From Cyanobium sp. (lineage in GTDB: Bacteria; Cyanobacteriota; Cyanobacteriia; PCC-6307; Cyanobiaceae): a stretch of 64,000 nucleotides of DNA. The stretch spans positions 27,072 to 91,071 of the forward strand of contig BJHE01000008.1 of assembly GCA_014191755.1 (NCBI GenBank), given 5' to 3'. A model generated the notes under the pieces. It did no database searches. It saw nothing but the letters and a program-made list of their open reading frames with translations, and was not told the origin of the DNA. Below are positions 1-10,098 of this stretch, piece after piece. A program made the translations under genes and the position numbers. Numbering within the stretch: the stretch's first letter is position 1; every line of letters starts with the position of its first letter.

Positions 1-430
1 CATTCCCGTGCCCCGGCGCGAGTTCGATTTCTCGGGCGGCCACGTAACCCACAACATTCCCACCCGCCTGGCCGAGCGAGGTTTCAACTGGCATCCGATG
101 AATGTCTATGCCTCCAATGCCGAGCCGGAAGCCTTCTTCACCCCGGGTCCCGACGCCACGCTCTGGAGTGAGGAGCTGGGACATCTGCGCTACGGCCTGG
201 GCAACTTCTACGGGGTTGATGGCCAGATCACCCATTACCACAACTGGTATGACCGCGTAATCACCACCAAAACTGGGCCAGCCGGGGCACCGTCCCCCCA
301 GCGGCCCCGACGGGAGTTTCCCTCCGCTTTCATCAATGCATATTCCCAGCGCTTCCTCGCGGATTACCAAGCCGGCCGCGTGGACCTGCCCCGGGATCTG
401 AGTAGCCGCCGAGTGCCGGTAGCCCTGTAA
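1..430 (+). CDS. C-terminal part of an unidentified protein, truncated by the window edge
   Basis: Open frame runs in from the window start to TAA at 428-430; co-directional with the glycosyltransferase genes; family not recognised. Confidence 0.5.
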   Translation, partial: IPVPRREFDFSGGHVTHNIPTRLAERGFNWHPMNVYASNAEPEAFFTPGPDATLWSEELGHLRYGLGNFYGVDGQITHYHNWYDRVITTKTGPAGAPSPQRPRREFPSAFINAYSQRFLADYQAGRVDLPRDLSSRRVPVAL

Positions 431-434
431 CGCT

Positions 435-1559
435 ATGCCGCGCTCCCCCTCCTCTCATCAGCGCAAGGCTGCCCATTTCCTGCTGGTGCCGGAACTTCTC
501 TATTCCCCTCCAAACCGGGCCATCATTGAGGCGCTGCTGAGCTGCGGCTACGCGGTTCATGTGTTCTCACCGGGCACTCCGCAAGATCCCTCGGACTACG
601 GACCCGATGTGCACACCCACCGGGCGGAGTATTCGATCCACTGGCTCCGCCGCCATCTACTCAGCCGCCGGTGGTGGAACTTCGACTGCTTCTCCGGTAC
701 CAGCGAGGATCCCTTGGCCGTGGTTGGGCTGCTCTCCGCCCTGACGGGCCGCGCCTGTTTCTCCTTGGTGGATGAAATCAAATCCGGCGGCTACCGAGGC
801 AACAGCCCGGAGCGCTGGAAGCAGCTCTGCCGTTGGGCCATGCGCCGCTCGCGCTTCACGATCGTGAACGACGACTCCCGTGTGAGCCTGCTGCGGGAGT
901 ACGCCGGACTGGCGGCAGATGCCAATGTGCTGGTCTACCCCGGCTGCTTCCATCAGCCGCCCAAGCCCGATCCGGAGTTCCGTCGGGCTCTGCGCCGACG
1001 CTGGGGGCTGGGGGAGGATGATCTGGTGATCGCCTCGTCCGGAGCCTTCAACCTCACCGCCGGGGCCGACTGGCTGGTGCAGGCGCTCCAGGAGGAGCCG
1101 GGCCTCCAGGCGGTGATTCAACCGCTGGCGGTCAGCCCCCTGTGTCTCTTTCTGCTGAGGCGCCTCGGACTGGAGGGGCGCCTCTACCTGCAGGAGGAAC
1201 GGCTGGGTTGGCAGGAGGCCTGGAGGTCTGCTGTAGGCCTTGACATCGGACTGGCGATCTACACGAATCCAGCCCCCCAGTTCCAGCACATGGGGACCAG
1301 TTCAAACAGACTCTGTATGTTTCTGGCCATGGGAGTACCGGTGATCGCCACCCGACAGCGGAGTTTTCGCTTCATCGAAGACTACGACTGCGGTGTTCTG
1401 GTGGAGAATTACGATCAATTCCTCGCTGCCATTCGCTACATCGGTGCCCATCTTCCCGCCATGCGGGAGAACTGCCACCGCTGCTTCCACGAGTACATCA
1501 TGCCGCCGGACCGCTACCCGCGCTTGCTTGAGGCGATCGCGTCCCTGCCCGGCGGTTGA
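435..1559 (+). CDS. Glycosyltransferase (GT-B / GT4-like)
   Basis: ORF 374 aa with C-terminal 'GTSSNRLCMFLAMGVPVIATRQRSFRFIEDYDCGVLV', typical of GT-B sugar-nucleotide binding domains. Confidence 0.75.
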   Translation: MPRSPSSHQRKAAHFLLVPELLYSPPNRAIIEALLSCGYAVHVFSPGTPQDPSDYGPDVHTHRAEYSIHWLRRHLLSRRWWNFDCFSGTSEDPLAVVGLLSALTGRACFSLVDEIKSGGYRGNSPERWKQLCRWAMRRSRFTIVNDDSRVSLLREYAGLAADANVLVYPGCFHQPPKPDPEFRRALRRRWGLGEDDLVIASSGAFNLTAGADWLVQALQEEPGLQAVIQPLAVSPLCLFLLRRLGLEGRLYLQEERLGWQEAWRSAVGLDIGLAIYTNPAPQFQHMGTSSNRLCMFLAMGVPVIATRQRSFRFIEDYDCGVLVENYDQFLAAIRYIGAHLPAMRENCHRCFHEYIMPPDRYPRLLEAIASLPGG

Positions 1560-1594
1560 ATCCACCGGAATCCCCCCCCTCTCCCTGACTTTCC

Positions 1595-2491
1595 TTGGCA
1601 CCCGCCGGCAACCTCCGATACCGTTTTTACTGCGCCGGACGCGAGGCCGGCTGGGCCCTGCGCCGGCGTATTCCGACACGATTACTGCCAGCGCGCAGGG
1701 ATTTAGCAGGAGCCTTCAACATTGGAGTGACCACCTACAGCGAACGGTATGAGAGGTACTTCAAGCCGCTACACAGGAAACTGAGCCGCATCTTTCCCGA
1801 AGTGAGCATCACTGTGGCCGTGAATGGTCATGGCACTCCGGAAGCTCAGGCCGCCTATCTCCAGCGCTTCGAGCGAGAGATCTGCCAAGGAGCGCCTCCC
1901 CACCAGCGCTTCGTGCTCTACGACAGAGCGCACGGCCTCACCACCCTCTGGAACGCGATGCTCGCTAGCTCCCCCGCCGATCGCCCCTTGCTGATCCTCA
2001 ACGACGACCTGGCCGTTGATGGATTCCTGCGCCGGTGGGCGGAGGGCTTCAGCTGGTCCAGCGTGGACCTCAGCCTGCTCAACAGCTCCTGGTCGCACTT
2101 TGTGATCGCTCCAGCCACGGTGGCCCGGGTCGGGGCGTTCGACCCTGGCTTCCCGGGCATCGGTTTCGAGGACATGGACTACACCGCCCGAGCCGGCCTG
2201 GCCGGTGTGGGAATTGCCAACCATCTGTGCGGCTACATCCGCCACCAGGACCACAAACCCGAAGCCACCTCGTTCGACGACATCTCCGGACGGGTCTGGG
2301 GGAAATACACCTCGGCCAACCAGTCCCACTTCGCCGCCCAGTGGGAAACCTGCCCCCCAGGCGAAGGTGTGTTTATCAAGCAGCTCCATGGCCATGTGCG
2401 GCCCCGGCTCCCCGTGACCACCCTGGCTCTGACCCCGATCCCGGCCACGGCCTGGGTGGGTTCCGTTCTGTACCCCGACCGGACGGCGTGA
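1595..2491 (+). CDS. GT-A-like glycosyltransferase
   Basis: ORF 298 aa (TTG start) with 'LLILNDDLAVDGFLRRW' and 'GFEDMDYTARAGLAG', GT2-like; its stop overlaps the next start as GTGA. Confidence 0.6.
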   Translation: MAPAGNLRYRFYCAGREAGWALRRRIPTRLLPARRDLAGAFNIGVTTYSERYERYFKPLHRKLSRIFPEVSITVAVNGHGTPEAQAAYLQRFEREICQGAPPHQRFVLYDRAHGLTTLWNAMLASSPADRPLLILNDDLAVDGFLRRWAEGFSWSSVDLSLLNSSWSHFVIAPATVARVGAFDPGFPGIGFEDMDYTARAGLAGVGIANHLCGYIRHQDHKPEATSFDDISGRVWGKYTSANQSHFAAQWETCPPGEGVFIKQLHGHVRPRLPVTTLALTPIPATAWVGSVLYPDRTA

Positions 2492-3822
2492 ACCTTCTCT
2501 TCGTGGCCCCATCCGCCTACCTGCTGGGGGGCGTGCAGGACTGGCTGGCGGATCTGGTGGCCGACCAGCGCCAGCGAGGGGTCAAGGTGACGGTGGCCGT
2601 ACCCGATGACACGATCCATCGGCGAGCCCCCTACGCCAAGCGCTACCCCAGCCTGGCGCCGATCCCCTTCCGCAACCGTTCCGGCAGCGAAGCGGGACGC
2701 ATCCTGGCGCTGGAACAGTTGCTGCGGGCCCATCCCGACCATGTGGTGGCAGGGGTGAACATCGCGGCCCTCTACCCCGCAGTCCGACGGCTGCGGCGCC
2801 AGGGAGACTTCCGCGGCCACCTGGTGATGACCCTGCACGCCATCGAGGCGGACTACTTCGCCGATCTACGCGACCAGAACGACCTTCTCGATGGCCTGGT
2901 GGTGACGAACCGCCTCAGCGGCGAACTGGCCCGCGCCCTCGGGGGGATGGAGGCCGAGCGGGTGTTTTATGCGCCCTACGGGGTTGAGCTGGGATCCGAG
3001 TGGGTCGAACCGGCTCCCGCCACCGCGAAGGCCGACACGGAGCCGCTGCGGATCGCCTGGGTGGGGCGGCTGGATCGGGCCCAGAAGCGGGTGCAGGACC
3101 TGGCTCCGATCCTCAAGGCCCTGGATGCAGAAGGTATTCCCTTTCAGCTCACCATCGCCGGCGACGGCCCGGATCGCCCCCTAGTGGAGGCCTCCCTGGC
3201 CGCCAGAATCACCGCCGGCCAGGTGATCGTCACCGGCGCGATCCCGCGGTCGCAACTGGCCCAGCGGGTTTACCGAACCCATCAGGTGCTGCTGATCACC
3301 TCCGCGTGGGAAACCGGACCGATCGTGGCCTGGGAGGCGATGGCTGCCGGTCTGGCGGTAGTGAGCAGCCGATATGTGGGATCAGGGCTGGAAGGTGCCC
3401 TGGTGCACGGCAGCACTGCCCTGCTTTTCCCCGTGGGCGACGCCCGGGAGGCGGCCGCTCAGCTGGCGAGCCTCCGAAATCCGGCCGGGCTGCGAGAGTT
3501 GGGCGCAGCAGGCTTCGATCTGGTGAAACGGCGCTATTCGCGGGACGCCTCTCAGGCCGCCTGGATGGCAGCGTTCCAGGCCGTGGCGGCCCTCGCCCCC
3601 CTGCCGGTGCCGGGGCGAGCCGTTCCCATCGCCGCAGCCGGTGGGCTGGACCGGCGACTCGGACCGGAAACGGCCGAACGGCTTCGTCGGCTGCTTCGCA
3701 GGCGGTTCCGCCATCGCGAGGCGGGCAGCGAATGGCCCCATAGCGGCCATGCCAGCGGCGACGACGCCTCGCTGCTGGAGCTGGCCGGGGCGCTCGACCG
3801 CGGCACGGGGACCCATGACTGA
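2488..3822 (+). CDS. Glycosyltransferase family 4
   Basis: GTG start at 2488 'VNLLFVAPSAYLLGGVQDWLADLV...'; 'RIAWVGRLDRAQKRVQDLAPILKAL', 'ETGPIVAWEAMAAGLAVVSS' are GT4 motifs. Confidence 0.85.
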   Translation: MNLLFVAPSAYLLGGVQDWLADLVADQRQRGVKVTVAVPDDTIHRRAPYAKRYPSLAPIPFRNRSGSEAGRILALEQLLRAHPDHVVAGVNIAALYPAVRRLRRQGDFRGHLVMTLHAIEADYFADLRDQNDLLDGLVVTNRLSGELARALGGMEAERVFYAPYGVELGSEWVEPAPATAKADTEPLRIAWVGRLDRAQKRVQDLAPILKALDAEGIPFQLTIAGDGPDRPLVEASLAARITAGQVIVTGAIPRSQLAQRVYRTHQVLLITSAWETGPIVAWEAMAAGLAVVSSRYVGSGLEGALVHGSTALLFPVGDAREAAAQLASLRNPAGLRELGAAGFDLVKRRYSRDASQAAWMAAFQAVAALAPLPVPGRAVPIAAAGGLDRRLGPETAERLRRLLRRRFRHREAGSEWPHSGHASGDDASLLELAGALDRGTGTHD

Positions 3823-4855
3823 GCCGGGAACCCCAACGCGGCGTGAGCAACTCGGCGTGTGGTTGAAGGACCGCTGGCGCTGGGAGCGGGCCCTGCGCTC
3901 GCCTACCCGCCGCTACCTCGGCCTGGCCAACCGCAGCGAAACCGTCGAGCCGGCTCCCGATGACGAAGGTTTCGCCTGCTGCTGGACCTACACCTCCCGT
4001 CTCCATGCCTCCCAGGTCCAGCCCCGACTCGCCCAGCGCCTGCTGGGGCGCTGCCTGGGGGATGCGCCGATCGGACGGCGTCCGTCGCCGGCCCCCTTCA
4101 GCGGCCCCCCCCAGATCAGCGTGCTGATCGGCCACCGGGGTACGGAGCGCCTCCCCCTGTTGCTGGCCACCCTGGAATCGGTGGCCGCCCAGGAAGGGGT
4201 GAGCCTGGAATGCCTCGTGATCGAACAGGACACCACCCCGCGGATCAACACCTCCCTGCCCCCCTGGGTGCGGCACATCCACGCACCGCTGAGCGAGCCG
4301 GAGGCCCCCTACAACCGCTCCCACACCTTCAACGTGGGGGCCCAGGAAGCCCGCTCGCCGGTGTTGCTCCTCCACGACAACGACATGCTCGTGCCCCGCG
4401 GCTATGCCCGGCGCATCCTGCAGCGCATCGGCAACGGCTACGCGGTGGTGAACCCCAAACGCTTTATCTTTTACCTCAACCCGCAGCACAGCCAGGCGGT
4501 GCTGAACAACGGGGCCCCCTACGACGAGAAACCAGCCGATTACATCGTGCAGAACCTCGAAGCCGGCGGCAGCATGGCGATCACAGCCGAGGCCTACAAC
4601 CGGGTGGGTGGCATGGATGAGGAATTCCGGGGCTGGGGAGGGGAGGACAACGAATTCTGGGATCGCTGCCTCACCCTGCCCACCTGGATCTGGGGGTATG
4701 AACCGATCGTGCACCTCTGGCACCGAGGCCAACCCCTCAAGGGCGAAGGCGACAATCCCAATCTCGAGCGGGCCCGCACCCTGATGCTTCGTCCGGCCCG
4801 GGAGCGGATCGAAGACCTGCGGCGGCGGCGCCAGCACGGCGATGGAGGGAGCTGA
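3815..4855 (+). CDS. Glycosyltransferase family 2 (galactosyltransferase-like C-terminal domain)
   Basis: ATG at 3815 overlapping the upstream gene; 'SVLIGHRGTERLPLLLATLESV', 'LLLHDNDMLVPRGYARRIL', 'NRVGGMDEEFRGWGGEDNEFWDR'. Confidence 0.8.
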   Translation: MTEPGTPTRREQLGVWLKDRWRWERALRSPTRRYLGLANRSETVEPAPDDEGFACCWTYTSRLHASQVQPRLAQRLLGRCLGDAPIGRRPSPAPFSGPPQISVLIGHRGTERLPLLLATLESVAAQEGVSLECLVIEQDTTPRINTSLPPWVRHIHAPLSEPEAPYNRSHTFNVGAQEARSPVLLLHDNDMLVPRGYARRILQRIGNGYAVVNPKRFIFYLNPQHSQAVLNNGAPYDEKPADYIVQNLEAGGSMAITAEAYNRVGGMDEEFRGWGGEDNEFWDRCLTLPTWIWGYEPIVHLWHRGQPLKGEGDNPNLERARTLMLRPARERIEDLRRRRQHGDGGS

Positions 4856-5873
4856 AGCCATGGCCCCGACCACTGAACGTGATCCCGATCTGGTGAGCAC
4901 CATCATTCCGGTGCACAATCGTGCCGATCTGCTGCGGGAAGCCGTAGCCAGCGTTCTGGCCCAGACCTATCGGCCGATCGAGATCGTGATCGTGGACGAC
5001 GGCTCCACCGACGACACCGCCGCCGTGGCGGAGGACCTAGCCCACACCAGCCCGGAGTCGATCCTGGTGATCCACCAGCCCAATGCCGGTCCGGGTGCAG
5101 CCCGGCAACGGGGCCTGGATCGTGCCCGAGGAAGCTTCATTCAGTTCCTGGATTCCGACGACCTGCTGCTGCCGGGCAAATTCGCGGCCCAAGTGGGAGC
5201 TATGCGGCACAAACCCGACTGCCACATCAGCTATGGGCCGAGCCTGGAGGAAAACCACTCGATTCAGCCTGTGCAGCGCCGTGGGCCGATGCGCGGCACC
5301 GGCCAAGTGCGGACCACCCTGTTCCCCCATCTGCTGGTGGAACGCTGGTGGACCACCAGTTGTCCTCTCTACCGCCGTGACTTGCTGGATCGTATCGGTC
5401 CCTGGCGCAGTTGGATCAATGAGGAGGACTGGGAGTACGACGCCCGGGCGGGAGCCACGGGGGCCAGGCTCGCCTGGGTACCGGAGGAGGTGTCAGTGCG
5501 GCGGATTCATCTGGCCGATGGCCACCTCAGCGATGAGGGCTGCGAAGATCCTCGCAAGCTCTCCCACCGTGCCCTGGCCCAAGCCTCCCTCTTCCACTGC
5601 GCCCGGCAGGCGGGCGTGGCCCATGACACACCGGAGATGCGGCAGTTCGTGAGGGCCTCCTTCCTTCTGAGCCGCCAGTGCGGCCTCGCCGGCGTAAACG
5701 ATGCCTCCAAGTCCCTGTTCCAGCTGGCCAGGGCTGCCTCCGGACGACGACGGCTGCAGCAATCTCCGGAATTCCTGCTCTACGGCCTGCTGGCCGCCCT
5801 GGTTGGCTGGCGGGGTGCCGCCCGAGTGAGCCTGGGGCTGCGCCGCCTGATGCCCCGCCGCAACGCCCCATGA
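4842..5873 (+). CDS. Glycosyltransferase family 2
   Basis: 'VSTIIPVHNRADLLREAVASVLAQTYRPIEIVIVDDGSTDDTAAV', classic GT2 N-terminus; start may be ATG 4860. Confidence 0.9.
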   Translation: MEGAEAMAPTTERDPDLVSTIIPVHNRADLLREAVASVLAQTYRPIEIVIVDDGSTDDTAAVAEDLAHTSPESILVIHQPNAGPGAARQRGLDRARGSFIQFLDSDDLLLPGKFAAQVGAMRHKPDCHISYGPSLEENHSIQPVQRRGPMRGTGQVRTTLFPHLLVERWWTTSCPLYRRDLLDRIGPWRSWINEEDWEYDARAGATGARLAWVPEEVSVRRIHLADGHLSDEGCEDPRKLSHRALAQASLFHCARQAGVAHDTPEMRQFVRASFLLSRQCGLAGVNDASKSLFQLARAASGRRRLQQSPEFLLYGLLAALVGWRGAARVSLGLRRLMPRRNAP

Positions 5874-6784
5874 CCCCGACGACTCCACTGGTTTCCGTGG
5901 TGATGGGGGTGCGCAACGGTGCCGGGACCCTGGAAGCCACCCTGACCTCCCTCACCCAGGGCCAGGATCTCGACCTGGAAGTGCTGGTGATCAATGACGG
6001 CTCGACCGATCAGACCGGTGCGCTGCTGGAACGCTTGGCCGCCGCAGATCGCCGCATCCGGGTGCTGACCCGCGAGGGTCGAGGGCTCACTCGGGCCCTG
6101 ATCGAGGGCTGCAGCGAAGCCAGGGGCAGCTTCATCGCCCGGCAGGATGCTGGCGACCGCTCCCTGCCAGGACGACTCGCGCAGCAGGTGAGCTGCCTAG
6201 AGGCCGATCCAGGTGCCAGTCTTTGCTCCAGCCACGTGCGGCTGGTTGTGGAGGAGGGGGCCACCGCCACCGTGAACCGGCTGGGCGAGGAAAGCCTGGC
6301 CGATGGACTCACCGGACCGTCGATCCATGGTTCGGTGCTCATGCGCCGCGAAGCCTACGAACGGGCCGGCGGCTACCGGGCAGCCTTCTATTACGCCCAG
6401 GATCTCGATCTCTGGAGCCGGATGGTGGAATCCGGGCGGCATCGGGTGGTGCCCGAGGTGCTCTACGAGGCCACCCTTTCGCCTGGATCGATTAGCGGTT
6501 CCCGGCGCCAGGAACAGGAGGCCTTCCACGCCCTGATCGTGGGAGCCACCCGGGCCCGTCGGGCCGGGGAATCCGAGGATCCCTGGCTGGAGCAGGCCGA
6601 GCAGCTGAGCGGAAGCTGCCGCACTGCCCGCCGCAATCCCCGCCGCGAAGCCGATGGCGCTTACTTCATCGCAGCCTGCCTAGCGGCCGAGCACCCTGAT
6701 CTGTCCCGCCGGTACCTGGATCGCACCCTGGAGCTGAACCCCTGGCACCTCAAGGCGCGGCTACGGCAGCTGAGGGCACGATGA
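5870..6784 (+). CDS. Glycosyltransferase family 2
   Basis: ATGA overlap with upstream gene; 'PLVSVVMGVRNGAGTLEATLTSLTQGQDLDLEVLVINDGSTDQTG'. Confidence 0.9.
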   Translation: MTPTTPLVSVVMGVRNGAGTLEATLTSLTQGQDLDLEVLVINDGSTDQTGALLERLAAADRRIRVLTREGRGLTRALIEGCSEARGSFIARQDAGDRSLPGRLAQQVSCLEADPGASLCSSHVRLVVEEGATATVNRLGEESLADGLTGPSIHGSVLMRREAYERAGGYRAAFYYAQDLDLWSRMVESGRHRVVPEVLYEATLSPGSISGSRRQEQEAFHALIVGATRARRAGESEDPWLEQAEQLSGSCRTARRNPRREADGAYFIAACLAAEHPDLSRRYLDRTLELNPWHLKARLRQLRAR

Positions 6785-8871
6785 AGCTCACGGTTGCCAT
6801 CCCCACCTACGGCCGCGACGGGGTGCTCACCGCCAGCATCGCCGACCTTCTGGCCCTCGATCCGCCCCCCTGGGAGCTCCTGATCGTGGACCAGACCCCG
6901 CGCCACGATGCCGACACGGAGGCCCGGCTGGCCCGCTGGCACGAAGAGGGCCATATCCGCTGGTTGCGCCTGGAGCGCCCCTCGATCACCGGTGCCATGA
7001 ACCGGGCCCTGCTCGAGGCCCACGGCGATCGGATCCTTTTCCTCGACGACGACATCCGCCCCGACCCCGACCTGCTGCGGGCCCACCAACGCGCCGGCGA
7101 ATTGGATCCCGAGGCAATGGTGGCCGGCAGGGTACTGCAGCCATGGCACAGCGAGCGGGAGGATCCCCCCGGCGCCCCCTTCCTGTTCAACAGCCTCGAA
7201 CCCCGCAGCTTGAAGGCATTCATGGGGGGCAATGTGGCCATCCCCCTGCGGCGCGCCCGCAGCCTGGGTGGCTTCGACACCAACTTCGTGAAGGTGGCCT
7301 ATCACTTTGAAGCCGAGTTCGCCCACCGCTGGTGCGACAGCGGTGGGCGCATCAACTACGAACCAACCGCCTTGATCCACCATCTGCGGGCCGAACGGGG
7401 CGGCACCCGCAGCTACGGCAAACACCTCACCACCCTGCAACCCGATCACGCGGTGGGGCGCTACTACTTTCTGCTGCGTAGCCGGCCTCCGGCTCAGGCG
7501 CTGTTCGGCTCGGTTGGCGCCCTGCTCAAGTCGGTGCGGACCCGCCACCACCTGAGCCATCCCTGGTGGATCCCGGCCACCCTGCTAGCCGAGTTGCGGG
7601 GCCTGCTGTGGGCACTGCGGCTCAACGCCGGGGGTCCGGCCCTGCTGCCCACCCGCACACCCAGACTGCTGGTGGTGGGCAGCCACCCGGTGCATTACCA
7701 CACACCAATGTTCCACACCCTGGAGGCCGATCCGGCCCTAGCCAGCGACGTGCTCTATCTCTCGCTGCCGGATGCGCGCACCCAGGGGCTGGGCTTCGGC
7801 GTGGCCTTCGCCTGGGATGTGCCCCTGCTTGAGGGCTACCGCTGGCGCCAGGTCCGCAGCGGCCGCGGCCGGGGCATCACCAGCGGCTACTCCGGGGTGT
7901 GGCTGACCAACCCGCTGATGGAACTGGGCTGGGGCCCCTCCCGGCAGCGGCCGGACGCGATCTTCCTGACGGGATGGCATTTCCTGGGCCTGGTGCAGCT
8001 GCATCTGGTGGCGCGTTTACTGCGGATCCCGGTGATCCTGCGGATGGATTCCAATGGGCTCAGACCTCGCTCCTGGCTGCTCAACCGGATCTACGGCGTC
8101 CTCTTCCGGGGCGTGGCGGTGGGGCTGCCGGTGGGCCAGGCGAATGCCCGCTGGTACCGAAGCAATGGTGTGCCCGAGAATCGACTGATCCCTTCTCCCC
8201 ACTTCATCGACAACGCCAGCTTCGCCGCCCAGGCCGCCGAGCAACGCAACCAACGCCAGGCCCTGCGCCAGCGCTGGGGGATCCCGGAGGGAGCCTTCTG
8301 CTTCCTCTTCGCGGGCAAACTTCAGAAGAAAAAACGGCCCCAGGATCTGCTGGAGGCGATGAGACTGCTCCAGCAGCAAGCGCCAACGGGCCACCGCCCG
8401 ATTCACCTTCTGATCGTCGGCAGTGGGCATTTGGAGGAGGCCTGCCGCGCTCAGGCGGCCGCCCATGACCTGCCCGTGAGCTTTGCCGGCTTCCTCAACC
8501 AATCCGCGATCGCCTCGGCCTATGCAGCTAGCGACTGTCTGGTTCTTCCCTCCGACCACGGCGAAACCTGGGGGCTGGTGGTGAATGAGGCCATGGCCTG
8601 CGGCCTGCCGGCCGTGGTGAGCGACCTGGTGGGCTGCCGGGAGGACCTGATCATCGAAGGGAAGACCGGCCTGAGCTACCCCTGTGGCGATCCAGGGGCG
8701 CTAGCGGCCTGCCTGGTGCGCATGGCAGGGGATCCGGAAGCCAGCCGCCGGATGGGGGAGGCAGGCCAGCAGCTGGTGGAGAGAGCCTTCACAGTGGAAG
8801 CTGCCGCAGCTGGCATCCGGGCCGGGGTGATGCGGGTGATCGGACGATCGCCGGCTCCGCCAGACCGATGA
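6781..8871 (+). CDS. Two-domain glycosyltransferase: N-terminal GT2 plus C-terminal GT4
   Basis: Single 696-aa ORF; N-term 'KLTVAIPTYGRDGVLTASIADLL...DRILFLDDDIRPDPDLL' (GT2), C-term 'FCFLFAGKLQKKKRPQDLLEAM...LPSDHGETWGLVVNEAMACGLPAVVSD' (GT4). Confidence 0.85.
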   Translation: MKLTVAIPTYGRDGVLTASIADLLALDPPPWELLIVDQTPRHDADTEARLARWHEEGHIRWLRLERPSITGAMNRALLEAHGDRILFLDDDIRPDPDLLRAHQRAGELDPEAMVAGRVLQPWHSEREDPPGAPFLFNSLEPRSLKAFMGGNVAIPLRRARSLGGFDTNFVKVAYHFEAEFAHRWCDSGGRINYEPTALIHHLRAERGGTRSYGKHLTTLQPDHAVGRYYFLLRSRPPAQALFGSVGALLKSVRTRHHLSHPWWIPATLLAELRGLLWALRLNAGGPALLPTRTPRLLVVGSHPVHYHTPMFHTLEADPALASDVLYLSLPDARTQGLGFGVAFAWDVPLLEGYRWRQVRSGRGRGITSGYSGVWLTNPLMELGWGPSRQRPDAIFLTGWHFLGLVQLHLVARLLRIPVILRMDSNGLRPRSWLLNRIYGVLFRGVAVGLPVGQANARWYRSNGVPENRLIPSPHFIDNASFAAQAAEQRNQRQALRQRWGIPEGAFCFLFAGKLQKKKRPQDLLEAMRLLQQQAPTGHRPIHLLIVGSGHLEEACRAQAAAHDLPVSFAGFLNQSAIASAYAASDCLVLPSDHGETWGLVVNEAMACGLPAVVSDLVGCREDLIIEGKTGLSYPCGDPGALAACLVRMAGDPEASRRMGEAGQQLVERAFTVEAAAAGIRAGVMRVIGRSPAPPDR

Positions 8872-10091
8872 AGCCGCCCCTTCGAGTTCTCCATGTGATC
8901 CCCTCGATCAGCCCTCTCCGGGGTGGACCGAGCAAGGCGGTGCTGGACATGGTGGCTGCCCTCCGCCAGCGGGGCGTCGACGCCTCGATCCTCACCACCA
9001 ATGACGATGGTCGGGGTGTGGATGCCTCGCTGCCCACCGGGAAGTGGATCGACCGCCAGGGCATTCCCTTGATTGCCTTTCCGCGCTGGAGTCCCCCCGT
9101 TCACGCCCTGCGGGAGTTCGCCTTCAGCCCCGGTCTGGTGAGGTGGCTGAAAGTCCATCTCCACGACTACGACCTGCTCCACGTGCATGCGATCTTCTCG
9201 TTTCCCTCCACTTGGGCCATGCGTGAGGCCCGCCACGCCGGCGTTCCCTACCTGGTGCGGACGATCGGACAGCTCAGTCCCTGGAGCCTCGCCCAGAGCC
9301 GCTCCCGCAAGATCTGGATGCTGCGGCTGATCGAGGAGCGCAACCTCAATGGGGCTGCCGCCCTGCATTTCACCGCCGGGGCTGAACGGGATGAGGTGGC
9401 AGCGCTCGGCCTGCTGCCCCCGGCTCTGGTGCTCCCCCTCGGGGTGCAGCTGAACAACCAAACCAACCGCAGAGCCCAAGTAGGGAGTGACCTCACCGAT
9501 CGCACCACCCGATTTCTGTTCCTCTCACGGCTGCATCCCAAGAAGCAACTCGATCGCCTGCTGGAAGCGCTAGCCCTGCTCAACCAACAACGGCCCGATG
9601 CTTCCTGGGAACTTCGGATCGCCGGCCGGGGTGAACCCGGCTACGAGCGCCAGCTCCATGGGCAGGCCGAATCGCTCGGCCTGGGCCAGCGCTGCCTGTG
9701 GCTGGGGCAGGTGGAGGGTGAAGGCAAGGACAAGGAGCTGGCGGATGCCGACTGGCTGGTGCTGCCCTCGGCGGCTGAAAATTTCGGCATCGCCGTGGCC
9801 GAAGCCCTGGCGGCCGGCACCCCGGCCATCCTCTCGCCCGAGGTGGCGGTGTCGGAATTGGTGGCAACGGCCGGAGCCGGCCTGGTCTGTGCCAGCACCC
9901 CTCCGGAGTTGGCCTGCACCCTGGCGCAAGCCATTGGGGGCCCCAGCCCTGCCACCCGTTTGGCTGCCCGTAGCCTTGCGGAGCAGCGGCTGGCCTGGCC
10001 AGCCATCGCCTCGGCCCTGGAGACCCACTATGCCGACATCGTGAAAGCGAATCGCCGCAACGCCGCTCCCTCCGCGCCATCCCCCCCGTAG
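8868..10091 (+). CDS. Glycosyltransferase family 4
   Basis: 'RVLHVIPSISPLRGGPSKAVLDMVAAL', 'RFLFLSRLHPKKQLDRLLEALALL', 'PSAAENFGIAVAEALAAGTPAI'. Confidence 0.9.
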   Translation: MKPPLRVLHVIPSISPLRGGPSKAVLDMVAALRQRGVDASILTTNDDGRGVDASLPTGKWIDRQGIPLIAFPRWSPPVHALREFAFSPGLVRWLKVHLHDYDLLHVHAIFSFPSTWAMREARHAGVPYLVRTIGQLSPWSLAQSRSRKIWMLRLIEERNLNGAAALHFTAGAERDEVAALGLLPPALVLPLGVQLNNQTNRRAQVGSDLTDRTTRFLFLSRLHPKKQLDRLLEALALLNQQRPDASWELRIAGRGEPGYERQLHGQAESLGLGQRCLWLGQVEGEGKDKELADADWLVLPSAAENFGIAVAEALAAGTPAILSPEVAVSELVATAGAGLVCASTPPELACTLAQAIGGPSPATRLAARSLAEQRLAWPAIASALETHYADIVKANRRNAAPSAPSPP

Positions 10092-10098
10092 CCCGTCG

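Noticed and set aside
3296-4918. 540-aa minus-strand ORF opposite glycosyltransferase genes
   Set aside because: Antisense to well-supported GT genes; low-complexity His/Gly/Pro composition typical of shadow ORFs in high-GC DNA
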